The translations under genes were made by a program, and so were the position numbers. From the NCBI RefSeq assembly GCF_002893765.1, contig NZ_CP025938.1, positions 2,685,501 to 2,749,500 of the forward strand: DNA of 64,000 nucleotides, written 5' to 3'. Shown here one piece after another: positions 26,518-34,698 of the stretch. This DNA comes from Tamlana carrageenivorans. Its GTDB lineage: Bacteria; Bacteroidota; Bacteroidia; Flavobacteriales; Flavobacteriaceae. Below the pieces are notes generated by a model. It had not been told where the DNA came from. It ran no database searches and saw only the letters and a program-made list of their open reading frames with translations. Position 1 is the first letter of the stretch; each line of letters starts with the position of its first letter.

Positions 26518-26610
26518 ATGAGCGTAATTAATGCTGTAGCTAATAAACTTGTATTAAGAATATTTGCAGAAGCCAAAAGAGAGGAACCTTTTGTAAAATT
26601 ATTTGCTTAA
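26518..26610 (+). pseudogene. C-terminal fragment of a transposase-like gene
   Basis: Thirty residues (VINAVANKLVLRIFAEAKRE, then EPFVKLFA) and a stop. The pattern Ala-Val-x-Asn-Lys-Leu-x-x-x-Ile-Phe-Ala recalls the end of IS110/IS116-type transposases. The rest of the gene is absent on the other side of the IS256 copy. Confidence 0.4.
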
Positions 26611-26640
26611 AAGTTTGTTTTTAACTTAGAATGCTCAGAG

Positions 26641-28030
26641 TGACAAGTTGGGACCACGTTTCAGTAGTAGGTTAATAATCAATAGTCAATAATAAATAGT
26701 CAATTGTTTTATCTACGGTCTTCGAGCGGAGTCGAGAAGTTAAGTTACAAGGTTACAAGGTTACAGCGTTAAAAAGGTGGTGTCATTCAGAAGGAGGAAC
26801 GACTGAAGAATCTTTAGCTCAATAGCTTGTCGTAAAACAGAGATTCATGAAGGTTTTTTGCCTTAGGATGTATGTTTAATACCAATAACCAACAACTAAT
26901 TATCACTTCTAATATCTACAATTTAACTTTTACCTTTGAAGACTCTTCGACAAGCTCAGAGTGACAAGTTGGGACCACGTTTCAGTAGTAAGTTAATAAT
27001 CAATAATAAATATTCAATTTTTTTTGGCTTTATGCTGAATACTTATGACATGGTTTTATCTACGGTCTTCGAGCGGAGTCGAGAAGTTAAGTTACAAGGT
27101 TACAAGGTTACAGCGTTAAAAAGGTGGTGTCATTCAGAAGGAGGAACGACTGAAGAATCTTTAGCTCAATAACTTGTTGTAAAACATAGATTCATGAAGG
27201 TTTTTTGCCTTAGGTGTATGTTTTATGCCAGTAACCAACAACAAATTTTCACTTCTAATATCTACAATTTAACTTTTACCTTTGAAGACTCTTCGACAAG
27301 CTCAGAGTGACAAGTTGGGACCACGTTTCAGTAGTAAGTTAATAATCAATAATAAATAATCAATTTTTTTTGGCTTTATGCTGAATACTTATGACATGGT
27401 TTTATCTACGGTCTTCGAGCGGAGTCGAGAAGTTAAGTTACAAGGTTACAGCGTTAAAAAGGTGGTGACATTCAGAAGGCGGTAAGACTGAAGAATCATT
27501 ACGTCAATAACTTGTCGTAAAACATAGATTCATGATGGTTTTTTGCCTTAGGTCGTATGCTTTATGCCAGTAACCAACAACTAATTTTCACTTCTAATAT
27601 CTACAATTTAATTTTTACCTTTGAAGACTCTTCAACAAGCGTGGTGTGACAAGTTGGGACCAGGTTTCAATGCTAGGTTAATAATCAATAATCAATAATC
27701 AATTTTTTGGGGCTATAGGCTGTACGCTTTATGCTGAAGGCTTGTAACTTCGTTTAAATTGAAGCTGTCTATGCTGATTAGCTGCACTTCGACAAGCTCA
27801 GTGTGACATCGTAGTGCATAGTTTCAGTGGAGGGTTAATATTCTATAATCAATAATCAATTTTTTTGGGCTATAGGCTGTACGCTTTATGCTGAAGGCTT
27901 GTAACTTCGTTTAAATTGAAGCTAATCTATATTGATTTAGCTGCACTTCGACAAGCTCAGTGTGACACCGTAGTGCAAAGTTTCAGAGGAGGGTTAATAA
28001 TCAATAATAAATAGTCAATTTTCTTACCCA
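26641..28030. repeat. Long tandem repeat tract with REP-B hairpins
   Basis: A gene-free 1.4-kb tract. Units begin with TGACAAGTTGGGACCACG at 26641, 26962, 27308 and 27647 (spacing 321, 346 and 339 bp); two shorter related units of about 160 bp follow, near 27804 and 27963. Each long unit includes CTTCGAGCGGAGTCGAGAAG, CATTCAGAAGGAGGAACGAC and the hairpin CTTCGACAAGCTCAG. Units differ by small changes, so the array grew by duplication and then diverged. No spacers as in CRISPR. Confidence 0.8.
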
Positions 28031-28212
28031 ACAACCAAAATCTAGCTCAAAAAAAACAGCCTAGAATAAAATTCCAGACTGTTTTATAAATGTTTGATTT
28101 GTTTTGGAAAACTAATTTAAATCTAAGGTTTGGAGGTTATAGGGTGATACGCTTCACGAGAGAATAATCACGTTCTACGAATCCCTTTTAACTTCTACCG
28201 TTTCACTTCAAA

Positions 28213-28470
28213 TTAATTATCTATCGATCCCATAACACGCTTCATAAAGGCATTTAATGCTTCTTTTTTAGGCGTGCCATCTTTGATCATTTTGTTAACT
28301 TCAACGGCTCCATACATGTTAGAAATAAGCTCGCCAATAACATCCAATTCTTCATCTTTTAAAGACGATAATTCGGTTAAAGCTTCTAGCGTTTCGATGG
28401 TTTCAATTACGAAATCCTCGTCATTCTCCTCAATAAATTGAGTAAGATGTTTAATTACTGGTAACTTCAT
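28213..28470 (-). CDS. DUF6952-like small protein
   Basis: 85 residues, acidic and helical (IEENDEDFVIETIETLEALT, then IGELISNMYGAVEVNKMI). It resembles the small DUF6952 proteins that in flavobacteria follow thioredoxin and peroxiredoxin genes. Its start overlaps the end of the thioredoxin gene by 20 nt, so expression is coupled. Function unknown; a role in peroxide defence is guessed from the operon. The ATG gives the first plausible start. Confidence 0.65.
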   Translation of the reverse strand: MKLPVIKHLTQFIEENDEDFVIETIETLEALTELSSLKDEELDVIGELISNMYGAVEVNKMIKDGTPKKEALNAFMKRVMGSIDN

Positions 28471-28765
28471 CGACTAAATCTTTTAAAGGATCAAATTTAT
28501 TGGTTTGCACTTGGTTTAAAAAGTTCCCATTTTTAAAAGTAGCAAAGGTTGGTAAATTATCAACATTAGCTAATTTTCTTGATTCTGGGAATTTTTCAGC
28601 ATCAGCGATAACGAAAGTAATGTTTTCGTTTTCGGTGGCTAACTTTTTAAATTTAGGTTTCATAATTCGGCAGTTACCGCACCATGTTGCAGAGTATTGT
28701 ACTACAACTATGTCGTTGTTTGAAACTAATTCGCCTAAATTGTCTTTATCTAATTCTTGAACCAT
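28451..28765 (-). CDS. Thioredoxin family protein
   Basis: 104 residues, single thioredoxin domain, cytoplasmic. The active site is Trp-Cys-Gly-Asn-Cys (residues 28-32) rather than the common WCGPC; the cis-proline stretch DNLPTFATFKNGNFL is present. It likely reduces the neighbouring 2-Cys peroxiredoxin, whose gene ends 13 nt upstream. The Pro-to-Asn change in the active site should alter its redox potential. Confidence 0.85.
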   Translation of the reverse strand: MVQELDKDNLGELVSNNDIVVVQYSATWCGNCRIMKPKFKKLATENENITFVIADAEKFPESRKLANVDNLPTFATFKNGNFLNQVQTNKFDPLKDLVDEVTSN

Positions 28766-28778
28766 GAGTTTTGTGTTT

Positions 28779-29417
28779 TTAGTGTGAAGCTAAATATTCA
28801 GCGGTACCTTTAGCGTTAGCTTGCATAGCATCTTTTCCTTCTTCCCAGTTTGCAGGACAAACTTCTCCTTTTTCTTGCACGTGTGTTAAGGCATCAACTA
28901 AACGAATGTATTCACCAACATTTCTTCCTAATGGCATGTTGTTTATACTTTCGTGTTGTACAGTACCTTCTTCGTCAATAATGTAAGTCGCTCTGTATGT
29001 TACGTTATCGCCTTCAACTTGTACGGTTCCAGTAGCTTCGTCAAAAGTTTCGTTAGTAATATCTAAAATACCTAAAATGCTAGATAAGTTACGGTTGCTA
29101 TCAGCTAGGATTGGGTAAGTAACACCTTCAATACCTCCGTTATCTTTTGGCGTGCTTAACCATGCGAAATGAACTTCTGGCGTATCACAAGAAGCTCCAA
29201 TAACTACGGTGTTACGTCTTTCAAATTCTGGTAATGCCGCTTGGAAAGCGTGTAATTCTGTAGGGCAAACAAATGTGAAGTCTTTTGGATACCAAAATAA
29301 AACAACTTTTTTCTTGTTATCTCTTGCTGCTTCTAAAACGTTTACTTTAAAAGTATCACCCATTTCGTTCATGGCGTCTACGTTTAAATCTGGGAATTTT
29401 TTTCCTACTAATGACAT
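28779..29417 (-). CDS. 2-Cys peroxiredoxin (AhpC/Prx1 type)
   Basis: 212 residues. It reduces hydrogen peroxide and organic peroxides. The peroxidatic cysteine is Cys51 in DFTFVCPTE and the resolving cysteine is Cys187 in GEVCPANW. The length and C-terminal end (GTAEYLASH) fit Prx1-type enzymes that use thioredoxin. First gene of a three-gene operon; a -7 element TACATTTG lies on the minus strand at 29453-29460, 36 nt before the start. The gap 29461-29718 holds no other supported feature. Confidence 0.93.
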   Translation of the reverse strand: MSLVGKKFPDLNVDAMNEMGDTFKVNVLEAARDNKKKVVLFWYPKDFTFVCPTELHAFQAALPEFERRNTVVIGASCDTPEVHFAWLSTPKDNGGIEGVTYPILADSNRNLSSILGILDITNETFDEATGTVQVEGDNVTYRATYIIDEEGTVQHESINNMPLGRNVGEYIRLVDALTHVQEKGEVCPANWEEGKDAMQANAKGTAEYLASH

Positions 29418-29718
29418 ATTTTTGTTTTTAAGTTATTAATTATTTTCTTCTGCAAATGTAGTATAGAATATAGATTTTTTAGAATAATTAAATCCTAAAA
29501 ATTTATCAAACTATAGATTTTTGTTATAGTGAAATTTAAACTGAATAGTTTTCAGTTATTTAGAGGGAATGCCAATTTAATTGTATAATGTTGTATTCTT
29601 AATTTGAATTATTTTTTGTTCAGATAAAATAGAAAATCCAAGCATAGCCTTAGCTACGGTTTTATTTTATATTGAAATATGGGCGAAAAAGAAACAAATT
29701 ATATGCGATATTATATGG

Positions 29719-31185
29719 TTAAAATGGTATACGTTGCTTTATTTTTAAGTTTAAAGCAGCGAATAATAAGGTGGTAAACGGACTCAACCAATTAAAAATG
29801 GCATAGATAAAGTACTCGCCAACACCAACACCTAAAACGCCCGATTGATAAGCCCCACAGGTGTTCCAAGGAATAAGTACCGAGGTTACGGTACCCGAAT
29901 CTTCAAGGGTTCTACTTAAATTTTCTGGAGCTAATTGTTTATCGGCGTAAGCTTGTTTAAACATTTTCCCAGGAATCACAATGGCTAAGTATTGATCGGA
30001 AGCAATAATGTTTAATCCCAAACAGCTAATTACCGTACTAGCAAACAAGCCAAATACAGAACTCGCGACGGCTAATAAAGCCTGAGTAATACGAGCTAAT
30101 GCTCCAATACCATCCATCACACCACCAAAAATCATGGCGCAAATAATTAAAAAGATGGTCCATAACATGCCTTTCATGCCGCCAGAAGCAAAAAGTTCAT
30201 TGAGTTTCTCGTTATCGGTGCTTATTTGGGTGTCTGTTAAAATGGAAGTGATTACCGCGTTAAGTTTGGAATCTCCTAGGCCGTTTAAAATTTCCGGTTG
30301 AAACACAAAAGCAAAAATAGCAGCTAATAATACCCCGGCCAATAAAGCGGCCAAAGGTTTGGTTTTTAGTAATATGAGACCAACCACCACCACAGGAACC
30401 GCGAATAACCAAGGGGTGATGTTAAAGGTGGTTTTTATGGTTTGTAGTAAATCGCTAACATCGGCATTTCCCGAAGTTTCGGTGGTTGCACTTAAAATTC
30501 CAAAAACAATTAAGGTGATCACAATGGTAGGTACCGTTGTAATGGCCATATACCTAATGTGTGTAAACAAATCGGTGCCCGCCATAGCAGGTGCTAGGTT
30601 GGTGGTATCACTTAATGGTGACATTTTATCACCAAAGTAGGCCCCAGAAATAACAGCACCAGCAATCATACCAGGATGAAGCCCTAAGGCCGTACCAATC
30701 CCCACAAGAGCAATACCTACAGTAGCCGAGGTGGTCCAAGAACTGCCCGTAGCTATAGAAATAACCGCTGCGATAACCACAGAGGCGGGTAGGAATATTT
30801 GCGGACTTAAAACCTGTAAACCGTAGTAAACCATAGCAGGAATAACGCCGCTAATAAGCCATGTTCCGGCTAAGGCTCCTACTAAAAACAAAATCATAAT
30901 AGGAACAAAAACACTTTTTAAATTCTCCCATATTTCTTGCAACATGAGTTGGTAGGATACTTTGTTTAAAAAACCTACTACAGCAGCTGTAGCCGCACCA
31001 ATTAATAAAATAATTTGATTAGAATATGCGCCAAACATTTCGCCGTTAGCAAAAAAAATGTTGTAGGCTAAAAAACTCATTAAAACCAGAACAGGAATTA
31101 GGGCTGCAGTAAAATTTAGGGCTTTGTTTTCTATAATATGCTGCCCTTGGGCTTCAAATTCAGAAATATTTTTGTCGTCTTGCAT
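29719..31185 (-). CDS. nhaC: Na+/H+ antiporter NhaC family protein
   Basis: 488 residues with about 11-12 hydrophobic segments. Family features seen: the stretch GSSWTTSATVGIALVGIG, followed by GAVISGAYFGDKMSPLSDTTNLAP, a hallmark of NhaC-type antiporters, and SLTIPWNTCGAYQS-like VLIPWNTCGAYQSG near the end. It exchanges sodium for protons across the inner membrane, as fits a marine bacterium. Stands alone on the minus strand. The next 360 nt to 31550 are low-complexity AT-rich sequence with short imperfect repeats of the CATTGAC/TTCACGT kind and no gene. Confidence 0.9.
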   Translation of the reverse strand: MQDDKNISEFEAQGQHIIENKALNFTAALIPVLVLMSFLAYNIFFANGEMFGAYSNQIILLIGAATAAVVGFLNKVSYQLMLQEIWENLKSVFVPIMILFLVGALAGTWLISGVIPAMVYYGLQVLSPQIFLPASVVIAAVISIATGSSWTTSATVGIALVGIGTALGLHPGMIAGAVISGAYFGDKMSPLSDTTNLAPAMAGTDLFTHIRYMAITTVPTIVITLIVFGILSATTETSGNADVSDLLQTIKTTFNITPWLFAVPVVVVGLILLKTKPLAALLAGVLLAAIFAFVFQPEILNGLGDSKLNAVITSILTDTQISTDNEKLNELFASGGMKGMLWTIFLIICAMIFGGVMDGIGALARITQALLAVASSVFGLFASTVISCLGLNIIASDQYLAIVIPGKMFKQAYADKQLAPENLSRTLEDSGTVTSVLIPWNTCGAYQSGVLGVGVGEYFIYAIFNWLSPFTTLLFAALNLKIKQRIPF

Positions 31186-31549
31186 GAAGGTGATTTTGTA
31201 ACGGTAATGTTACGATTTTCGTAGAAGTTATACAAGTTTCGGTTTCAGTCTCGGTTTTAGTTTTCAGTTGCAGTTTTCAGTTAAACGCCTAAACGATTAA
31301 ACAAATCAACAAATCAACGATTAAACTAAATAAAAAACCATTGACCATTGACAGTTGACGTTTCACGTCTCAGTTAAACGATTTAACAAAATAAGAAACC
31401 ATTGACGTTTCACATTTCACTTTTCAATTAAACAAACCCACGATTAAACATATAAACAAACCACATCCATCCATAACAATCAAAATCTTACATAATAGAA
31501 TCTTTTTAGTACATTTAGGCATTATTAATCAAACCAACAACCATTACAC

Positions 31550-32065
31550 ATGAAAAAATTAGTACTACTTGTATTAGGCTTTATTTTAGGAGCCGTTATT
31601 ACTTATTATTTTTGTCCAAGACCGCTTCAAGAAGAGGTGGCTGAGCAAAAGATTGTAAAACCAAAAGGTTTAATTACTATTGATGAAGCCAAAACATTAA
31701 ATAACAATTGGACCAAGCACAGAGAAAAAGCCGTAGACTCTGCAGCGGCAAAACAAGGTAGAAAAAAAGACACCCGTTCTACTTCTTGGGATTTAGACGA
31801 AATTGAAAACTACATCGCTTATGCTAAAAACCAAGCCGATAGTTTAGGTTACGACATGACAGGCGTACGTGTGTATTTAGGGGTGTATGGTGAAAACCAA
31901 GGCCAAGCTAAAAAGAATTTATCAACCATGTTTATCGTACCAACAGGGAAAAAATCAAAAGCAACCGCTAGCGCTTTGAATTTGAGTTTACGTGGTGATG
32001 ATGATGATATTCCTGTGGATCCGTTGAATCGGTCTGGAGGCGGGTCAGGAGGTTACAATCCGTAA
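31550..32065 (+). CDS. Membrane-anchored hypothetical protein with glycine-rich tail
   Basis: 171 residues. One N-terminal transmembrane or signal-anchor helix (LVLLVLGFILGAVITYYF), then a charged domain with KGLITIDEAKTLNNNW, WDLDEIENYIAYAKNQAD and GVRVYLGVYGEN. The C-terminus is PVDPLNRSGGGSGGYNP. It is paralogous to the lipoprotein at 32857, with the same order of motifs and nearly the same tail. Family not named. The two flank a membrane protein gene, so the three are likely one unit. Confidence 0.6.
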   Translation: MKKLVLLVLGFILGAVITYYFCPRPLQEEVAEQKIVKPKGLITIDEAKTLNNNWTKHREKAVDSAAAKQGRKKDTRSTSWDLDEIENYIAYAKNQADSLGYDMTGVRVYLGVYGENQGQAKKNLSTMFIVPTGKKSKATASALNLSLRGDDDDIPVDPLNRSGGGSGGYNP

Positions 32066-32078
32066 TTCATAATTATTT

Positions 32079-32819
32079 GTGGTAAATTTTTTAAACAATA
32101 ATTTTCTTTCAATTAGCCTAATTGTAGAGTATTTTGTAGTTTTAACTGTAGTTATATTATATAAAAACTACAAATATACTGCTGCTAAATACTTTGCAAT
32201 TTTCTTAATTTATGTGGCCTTAATGGAAACTTTATCGAGATATACTGGATTGGTTCATCCTGATAAATATTTATATTTTTTTGTTGGAACTGTTTTGGAA
32301 AAGAACCATTGGCAAACAACAATTACTTGGGATATAGGGGCTGTTCTATTTTATGTTTTTTATTTTAGAAAAGTTTTAGTTACCCAGGTGTATAAAACTA
32401 TTTTAACGGTAGCAGGTGTATGCTTTTTAGTTTTTTCCATAATTTATATTATAGTCAATAATGATATATTCTTTACGGAGTTTTATGATAGTATTGTACT
32501 TGCTGGGGCATTTGTTATTATCCTTTGTAGTTCATTGTATTTTATTGAAATTTTAAAAAGTGATAAACTATTATATTTTTATAAGGATTTGAATTTTTAC
32601 ATTAGCGTTACCATTTTTTTATGGTGGATCGTTGTTACCCCGTTAACCTTTTATGATGTCTATTTTGTCTATGAAATAGGAAGCTCTTACAGAGATGAAG
32701 ATTATGCTATTTTAAGAAGAACCATTTACCTTCTTGCCAACCTATTCATGTACGGCATGTTCACCTTTGCTTTAATATATTGTAGACCGCGAAAAAAGGA
32801 AATAGCTAACTGTAAGTAA
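32079..32819 (+). CDS. Multi-spanning integral membrane protein
   Basis: 246 residues, GTG start 13 nt after the preceding stop. About seven hydrophobic helices in regular spacing (e.g. LIVEYFVVLTVVILY, YFAIFLIYVALMET, LFMYGMFTFALIYC) with a short basic C-terminus (RPRKKE). Layout recalls seven-helix sensor or histidine-kinase-type membrane domains without a signalling domain. No family recognised. Confidence 0.55.
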   Translation: MVNFLNNNFLSISLIVEYFVVLTVVILYKNYKYTAAKYFAIFLIYVALMETLSRYTGLVHPDKYLYFFVGTVLEKNHWQTTITWDIGAVLFYVFYFRKVLVTQVYKTILTVAGVCFLVFSIIYIIVNNDIFFTEFYDSIVLAGAFVIILCSSLYFIEILKSDKLLYFYKDLNFYISVTIFLWWIVVTPLTFYDVYFVYEIGSSYRDEDYAILRRTIYLLANLFMYGMFTFALIYCRPRKKEIANCK

Positions 32820-32856
32820 AATTGATTATGTTTGTAAAAAATATCAACATTTTATT

Positions 32857-33357
32857 ATGAAACAACTAATTTATTTAAAGCGCATCGTACTTATTACGGT
32901 GTTTGGCTTTTTGGCATTTAACTGTTCTAAAGATGACAGCGAAAACTCTGGTAACACTTCTTTTTACAAGCCAGAGGGTGTTATTACTATAAACGAAGCA
33001 CAAGATTTACATCAGGCTTGGCAAGATAAAAATGCCACCTTATTTAATAAAGCGGGCTCTAGTAAGTTTAGTGAGCAACACCAATCGTTTTGGTGGTCGT
33101 TAGAAGATATACGTAATTATTTAGACTACGCCGAACAAGAAGCCAAAGACAAAGGTTACAACATGAACGGTATTCGTGTTTACTTAGCCGCTTATCCAGA
33201 AAAAGAAGGCCAAAACACCTTATTTATCGCGCCTACAGGATATGAAAATACAGTTAAAGCCAGTGTTCTAAATTTGAACTTTTTTGGTGATAATGAAAAT
33301 ATCCCTGTAGGACCGTTGAATAGAGGTGGAGGTGGTCAAGGAGGTTATAATCCTTAA
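32857..33357 (+). CDS. Lipoprotein paralogous to the protein at 31550
   Basis: 166 residues. Signal peptide ending FLAFNCSKDD, a Bacteroidota-type lipobox with Cys as the mature first residue. The domain has PEGVITINEAQDLHQAW, WSLEDIRNYLDYAEQEA and GIRVYLAAYPE, aligned with the membrane-anchored paralogue, and the C-terminus is PVGPLNRGGGGQGGYNP. The Ser-Lys-Asp-Asp after Cys is common in surface or periplasmic lipoproteins of the group. Function unknown. Confidence 0.65.
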   Translation: MKQLIYLKRIVLITVFGFLAFNCSKDDSENSGNTSFYKPEGVITINEAQDLHQAWQDKNATLFNKAGSSKFSEQHQSFWWSLEDIRNYLDYAEQEAKDKGYNMNGIRVYLAAYPEKEGQNTLFIAPTGYENTVKASVLNLNFFGDNENIPVGPLNRGGGGQGGYNP

Positions 33358-33479
33358 TTTTTTAACTCATTTGCAGGTAAACATTTAGGTTTAAGTCAAA
33401 CACAAGTAATAATCTTAGCAGCAGTTTTAGCCATGTTCTCTTTTGAAGAGCTGTGCTTAACTGCTGTTTTTTGTTTTGT

Positions 33480-33780
33480 ATTTTTATGCTTTATGCTTTA
33501 AGCTGTCATTCAGAAGGAGTTACGACTGAAGAATCTCTACCCTAAGAAGTTGTTGTAACGTAGAGGTTTATTGCTTTAGGCCGTACGCTTTACGTCAATA
33601 ACCAGTAACTAACAACCAATAACCAATTTTCACTTCTAATATCTAAAATTTAACTTTTAACTTTGATAGCCCTTCGACAAGCTCAGGGTGACATGGGCTG
33701 GGTTTAGGCGTTATGCTTTAAGCTGTATGCTATATGCCATGTATTCATGCTGTGAAACAGTAAAACTATCGTTCAAAAAT
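33480..33780. repeat. Intergenic repeat block with REP-B hairpin
   Basis: Gene-free stretch made of the same pieces as the 26.6-28 kb tract: CATTCAGAAGGAGTTACGAC, AACCAATTTTCACTTCTAAT and, at 33670-33694, CCCTTCGACAAGCTCAGGG then TGACAT. Confidence 0.65.
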
Positions 33781-33813
33781 TAAATGATAAAATAAATTTG
33801 TAACTTTGATATT

Positions 33814-34047
33814 ATGGATTTAAGTTTAGAAAATAAAAAAATAGAACTAATTCAGTGGTTGTCAACTTTGAATGACAAAATGTTGATTGACAAGCTTATG
33901 GAGTTAAGGAATAAAGAAAAAACCGATTGGTGGAACGAAATTTCAGCTGATGAAAAAAAATCAATTGAAAAAGGAATTCAAGATGCTAATAAAGGAGAAT
34001 TAACTTCTCACTCAAATGTGAAAGGTATTTATGAAAAGTGGTTATAG
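33814..34047 (+). CDS. Antitoxin-like protein of a RelE/ParE-type module
   Basis: 77 residues, charged: KIELIQWLSTLNDKMLIDKL, then WWNEISADEKKSIEKGIQDA and a C-terminal tail. This fits the small addiction-module antitoxins that pair with ParE-type toxins in Bacteroidota. The toxin start codon lies inside its 3' end (34031), but that gene is truncated. The antitoxin itself looks whole. Confidence 0.65.
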   Translation: MDLSLENKKIELIQWLSTLNDKMLIDKLMELRNKEKTDWWNEISADEKKSIEKGIQDANKGELTSHSNVKGIYEKWL

Positions 34048-34117
34048 AATACTGTGGACTGACCACGCCATATTTGAACTTAAAGAAATCCTTGAGGATT
34101 TTTTACTCGATTTTTAA
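34031..34117 (+). pseudogene. Truncated ParE/RelE-type toxin
   Basis: The first 20 codons (SGYRILWTDHAIFELKEIL) match the start of ParE-family toxins, which usually have 95-100 residues; a stop comes after 28 codons and no continuation is seen in any frame downstream. Overlaps the antitoxin gene by 17 nt, the normal arrangement. Toxin activity is unlikely. Confidence 0.65.
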
Positions 34118-34259
34118 TTTGTTATCTATTGTGCGAAATCATGCCGTAAATCATTCACGAGGCCGTCAGTTTGCGTAATTCGTGTCTTAGTTAAAGTTGT
34201 TGTTCAACTGTTTAATTTTGTAACTATGATTGTTTTTCTTTTTCGTTCTAATATCTAAA

Positions 34260-34670
34260 ATTTAACTTTTATCCTTAATTGCCCTTCGACAAGCTCAGGG
34301 TGACATGGTGTGGGCTCAGGGCGGTACGTATTAAGCTGTATGCAATAGGCGTTATGCTGTCATTCAGAAGGAGGAACGACTGAAGAATCTCTACCCTAAG
34401 AAGTTGTTGTAACATAGAGGTTTATTGCTTTAGGCCGTACGCTTTAAGCCAATAACCAGTAACCAACAACCAATTTTCACTTCTAATATTTAAAATTTAA
34501 CTTTTACCCTTAATTGCCCATCGACAAGCTCAGGGTGACATGGTCTGGGTTTAGGCGTTTTGCTAATAACCAGTAACCAACAACCAACAACCAATTTTCA
34601 CTTCTAATATTTAAAATTTAACTTTTACCCTTAATTGCTATTTAAGGATGATTTTTAATGAAGAAACCTT
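34260..34670. repeat. Intergenic repeat block with two REP-B hairpins
   Basis: REP-B units at 34282-34306 and 34517-34541, with the surrounding ATTTAAAATTTAACTTTTAC and AATAACCAGTAACCAACAAC motifs repeated two or three times. It extends to the edge of the IS4 copy and holds no gene. Confidence 0.65.
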
Positions 34671-34698
34671 TTATAGTCACCCTTTCAGTGTAATCTAT

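Noticed and set aside
26936..27172. Open frame of 78 codons
   Set aside because: It lies wholly in the tandem repeat and is not kept in the other units; its peptide is a translation of repeat sequence.
26641..28030. CRISPR-like array
   Set aside because: Units are 160-346 bp and the whole unit is repeated; there are no short repeats with unique spacers and no cas genes nearby.
31186..31549. Possible small gene or regulatory RNA in the gap
   Set aside because: The sequence is low-complexity short repeats (CAGTTTTCAGTT, CATTGAC) with no stable hairpin and no open frame.
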